Shown: positions 44,641 through 45,841 of the stretch, piece after piece
Layout of the letters: every line of letters starts with the position of its first letter
Position numbering within the stretch: the first letter of the stretch is position 1
NCBI GenBank assembly: GCA_019112865.1
Contig: DXIN01000011.1
Span: 1-45,841 of the forward strand
Source: Candidatus Helicobacter avicola
GTDB taxonomy: Bacteria; Campylobacterota; Campylobacteria; Campylobacterales; Helicobacteraceae
Length of the DNA stretch: 45,841 bases
Reading direction: 5' to 3'
The notes under the pieces: generated by a model
Seen by the model: the letters and a program-made list of their open reading frames with translations, nothing else
Databases searched by the model: none
Told to the model about the DNA's origin: nothing
Program-made: the position numbers and the translations under genes

Positions 44641-44748
44641 TTTTTCTATGATAGAATCCACTTTTTTCGCATAACCTTGCTTTATAATTTTTTTGTATTC
44701 TTTCTTAAATTTCTTAGAAAAATCTACCTTGTATATTTTTGTCGCCAT
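44467..44748 (-). CDS. YafQ/RelE-type mRNA interferase toxin (pair 3)
   Basis: A 93-residue toxin starting MATKIYKVDFSKKFKKEYKK at 44748, one base after the antitoxin stop. The final 57 residues equal those of the pair 1 toxin; the first 36 are distinct. A frame extension to 44838 overlaps the antitoxin and is not used. Confidence 0.86.
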   Translation of the reverse strand: MATKIYKVDFSKKFKKEYKKIIKQGYAKKVDSIIEKLANNEILEPKHKDHALKGEYVGYRECHIEPDLLLIYKKQEDILVLVCFRLGSHSEVF

Positions 44749-44749
44749 T

Positions 44750-44965
44750 TTAATCCCTAAGCAAGGCTTCTTTTGCTTCGCTCCAAGAGTTATAAGGCAC
44801 TCTTTTACCAGCCTTAATATCTGAAAGTATCTCCTCACACTCCCTCATCGCCTCTAGTGTCTCATCATTGGGAATCTTCTCTATCTCCAAATCTTTCTTA
44901 AGCCCCTTTAGGCTCTCAAGCACTTGCAAGGTCTCAAAATCCACATTTTTAAGCATAATAGTCAT
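44750..44965 (-). CDS. RelB/DinJ-like antitoxin (pair 3)
   Basis: A 71-residue antitoxin (MTIMLKNVDFETLQVLES...) whose first ~47 residues are almost the same as the pair 1 antitoxin, then a different tail (IKAGKRVPYNSWSEAKEALL). AAAGGAG precedes the ATG. The leader bases before the start resemble those of the other antitoxins. Confidence 0.82.
   Translation of the reverse strand: MTIMLKNVDFETLQVLESLKGLKKDLEIEKIPNDETLEAMRECEEILSDIKAGKRVPYNSWSEAKEALLRD
44833..44948. repeat. 116-base direct repeat, copy 2 (antitoxin 5' half)
   Basis: Matches 43696-43811 with two base differences. Confidence 0.9.
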
Positions 44966-45020
44966 AGCATTCTCCTTTAGATTCCTAGCATTATAGCAGA
45001 TTCTTAGTGTGCTTATGGCT

Positions 45021-45841
45021 TTATAGGCTAGATTCTAGCAAAAAGCCATACTCATAAATCTTTGGCTCGATTTTTTTAGCAAGTTTATCTAAGGCATAAC
45101 GCAAATCAGCGATTAAATCATTATAGGCAGAATCTAAGCTTTTGCTATTCATTTTGCCATTGCCTTTTTCACTTTGCTTAAAGCCTCGAAAATAGCCTTT
45201 TATATCATACAAACTTGCATTAACATTGTAGTTTTTATAAAAGTCCTCTTTGTGTTGGGCGTGGATTTCAGAGATTTTACCAAAGTTTTGATGATAATAT
45301 GTCCATATTTTACGCCCTGCTTCAAAAACTTCTTTTGCTTCCTTGCTAAATTCTAAAGGCTTATTTGGGATAAAGCTTTTAGATTCTAGTTCCAAATCTG
45401 CATCACTAAATTTACTTTGCTTTGCCTTGCTTGTAGTGGTAGAATCTATCTTGATTTTACCCTTGATAAATTTATACATAAAGTGAGATTCAAAAGCTTC
45501 TTTTACTTCTACTTCAGATTCGCTAAAGGGTATAAAATGATTTACGCCCTCTTTAGCACTGATTCTATTTTGTCCGTGAAAGAGAGCGAAAACTAGACAA
45601 TCATTTTGAAATTCGCTGTCTTTTTCCCACATCTCATTTGGATACAAAAACTGGTCTCTATCATTAAGCCAAGTGGCAGGGATAGCGTGACGGACAGCGA
45701 AATATACACAACAAGGGATTAAATTGTGTGCAGTTATGTTATGAAATATCCAATGCCCTTTTGTTGCTTTGTTTAGAATTGCTCCAAGCCCACTATTTTG
45801 AAAATCAGGACTACCTGCCTTTAAGATTCCAAGTGTTTCAG
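45021..45841 (-). CDS. C-terminal part of a large DNA methyltransferase-like protein (5' part outside the window)
   Basis: The frame is open from the window edge to the stop at 45021, about 273 residues. It contains HWIFHNITAHNLIPCCVYFA, ATWLNDRDQFLYPNEMWEKD and FQNDCLVFALFHGQNRI, then a helical C-terminus. Such stretches resemble the specificity region of large N6-adenine methyltransferase or type IIG enzymes of Helicobacter and Campylobacter, but no catalytic motif is inside the visible part, so the call is tentative. A separate short protein starting at 45647 is unlikely because the frame continues upstream. The TA array lies directly downstream. Confidence 0.55.
   Translation of the reverse strand, partial: ETLGILKAGSPDFQNSGLGAILNKATKGHWIFHNITAHNLIPCCVYFAVRHAIPATWLNDRDQFLYPNEMWEKDSEFQNDCLVFALFHGQNRISAKEGVNHFIPFSESEVEVKEAFESHFMYKFIKGKIKIDSTTTSKAKQSKFSDADLELESKSFIPNKPLEFSKEAKEVFEAGRKIWTYYHQNFGKISEIHAQHKEDFYKNYNVNASLYDIKGYFRGFKQSEKGNGKMNSKSLDSAYNDLIADLRYALDKLAKKIEPKIYEYGFLLESSL

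Noticed and set aside
44749-44838. N-terminal extension of the pair 3 toxin
   Set aside because: It overlaps the antitoxin coding end; the ATG at 44748 just after the antitoxin stop fits toxin-antitoxin coupling and family length.
1-45841. CRISPR arrays, tRNA or rRNA genes, insertion sequences
   Set aside because: No regularly spaced repeats, no tRNA-like TTCGA-type arms in a cloverleaf, and no transposase frames were seen on either strand by eye.

Overview
The window looks like chromosome from an epsilonproteobacterium, most likely an enterohepatic Helicobacter. Pointers are the low-GC coding style, cheV beside cheA, the frdCAB order, a PflB-type TPR protein directly after serS, the tatB-tatC-queA-rsmG block known from H. 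pylori, and constant use of the word AGATTCT/AGAATCT. The presence of argC argues against H. pylori itself. No rRNA, tRNA, CRISPR array or insertion sequence was seen.

Layout. 1-5533 (minus): chemotaxis genes cheA (cut by the window edge) and cheV, a calcineurin-like phosphoesterase, argC and pepD. 5621-14887 (plus): a GDP-mannose enzyme (manC), copper export (copA, copP), an MsbA-type ABC exporter and fumarate reductase frdCAB. 15100-15747 (minus): a small outer-membrane protein whose promoter region carries a run of nine G.

16020-26031 (minus) is the most unusual part. In transcription order it holds an HTH regulator, a MoxR ATPase, a DUF58 protein, a PLD-nuclease/SNF2-helicase fusion with a ten-G tract in codons 10-13, the C-terminal half of an Eco57I-type adenine methyltransferase, a pentapeptide-repeat membrane protein, and the N-terminal half of the methyltransferase. 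The last four genes are joined by overlaps or gaps of about 10 bases. I read them as a phase-variable defence or restriction-modification operon with a split and order-permuted methyltransferase. With ten Gs the helicase is out of frame with its best start codon, so it reads as OFF in this sequence; nine Gs would restore it. Two palindromic intergenic-type repeats lie in frame inside the methyltransferase specificity half.

26196-43103 is mostly housekeeping: htpG, an RluB-type pseudouridine synthase, serS, pflB, a flavodoxin-fold oxidoreductase, a DUF4105 envelope protein, tatBC-queA-rsmG with two small conserved genes, an ArsR-type response regulator, the peroxiredoxin ahpC and an isolated trpB. 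43348-44965 (minus) is an array of three toxin-antitoxin pairs (YafQ, Doc, YafQ) whose antitoxins share one N-terminal design; the two YafQ pairs share near-identical outer segments around a different middle. The window ends inside the C-terminal part of a second large DNA methyltransferase-like gene (45021-45841).
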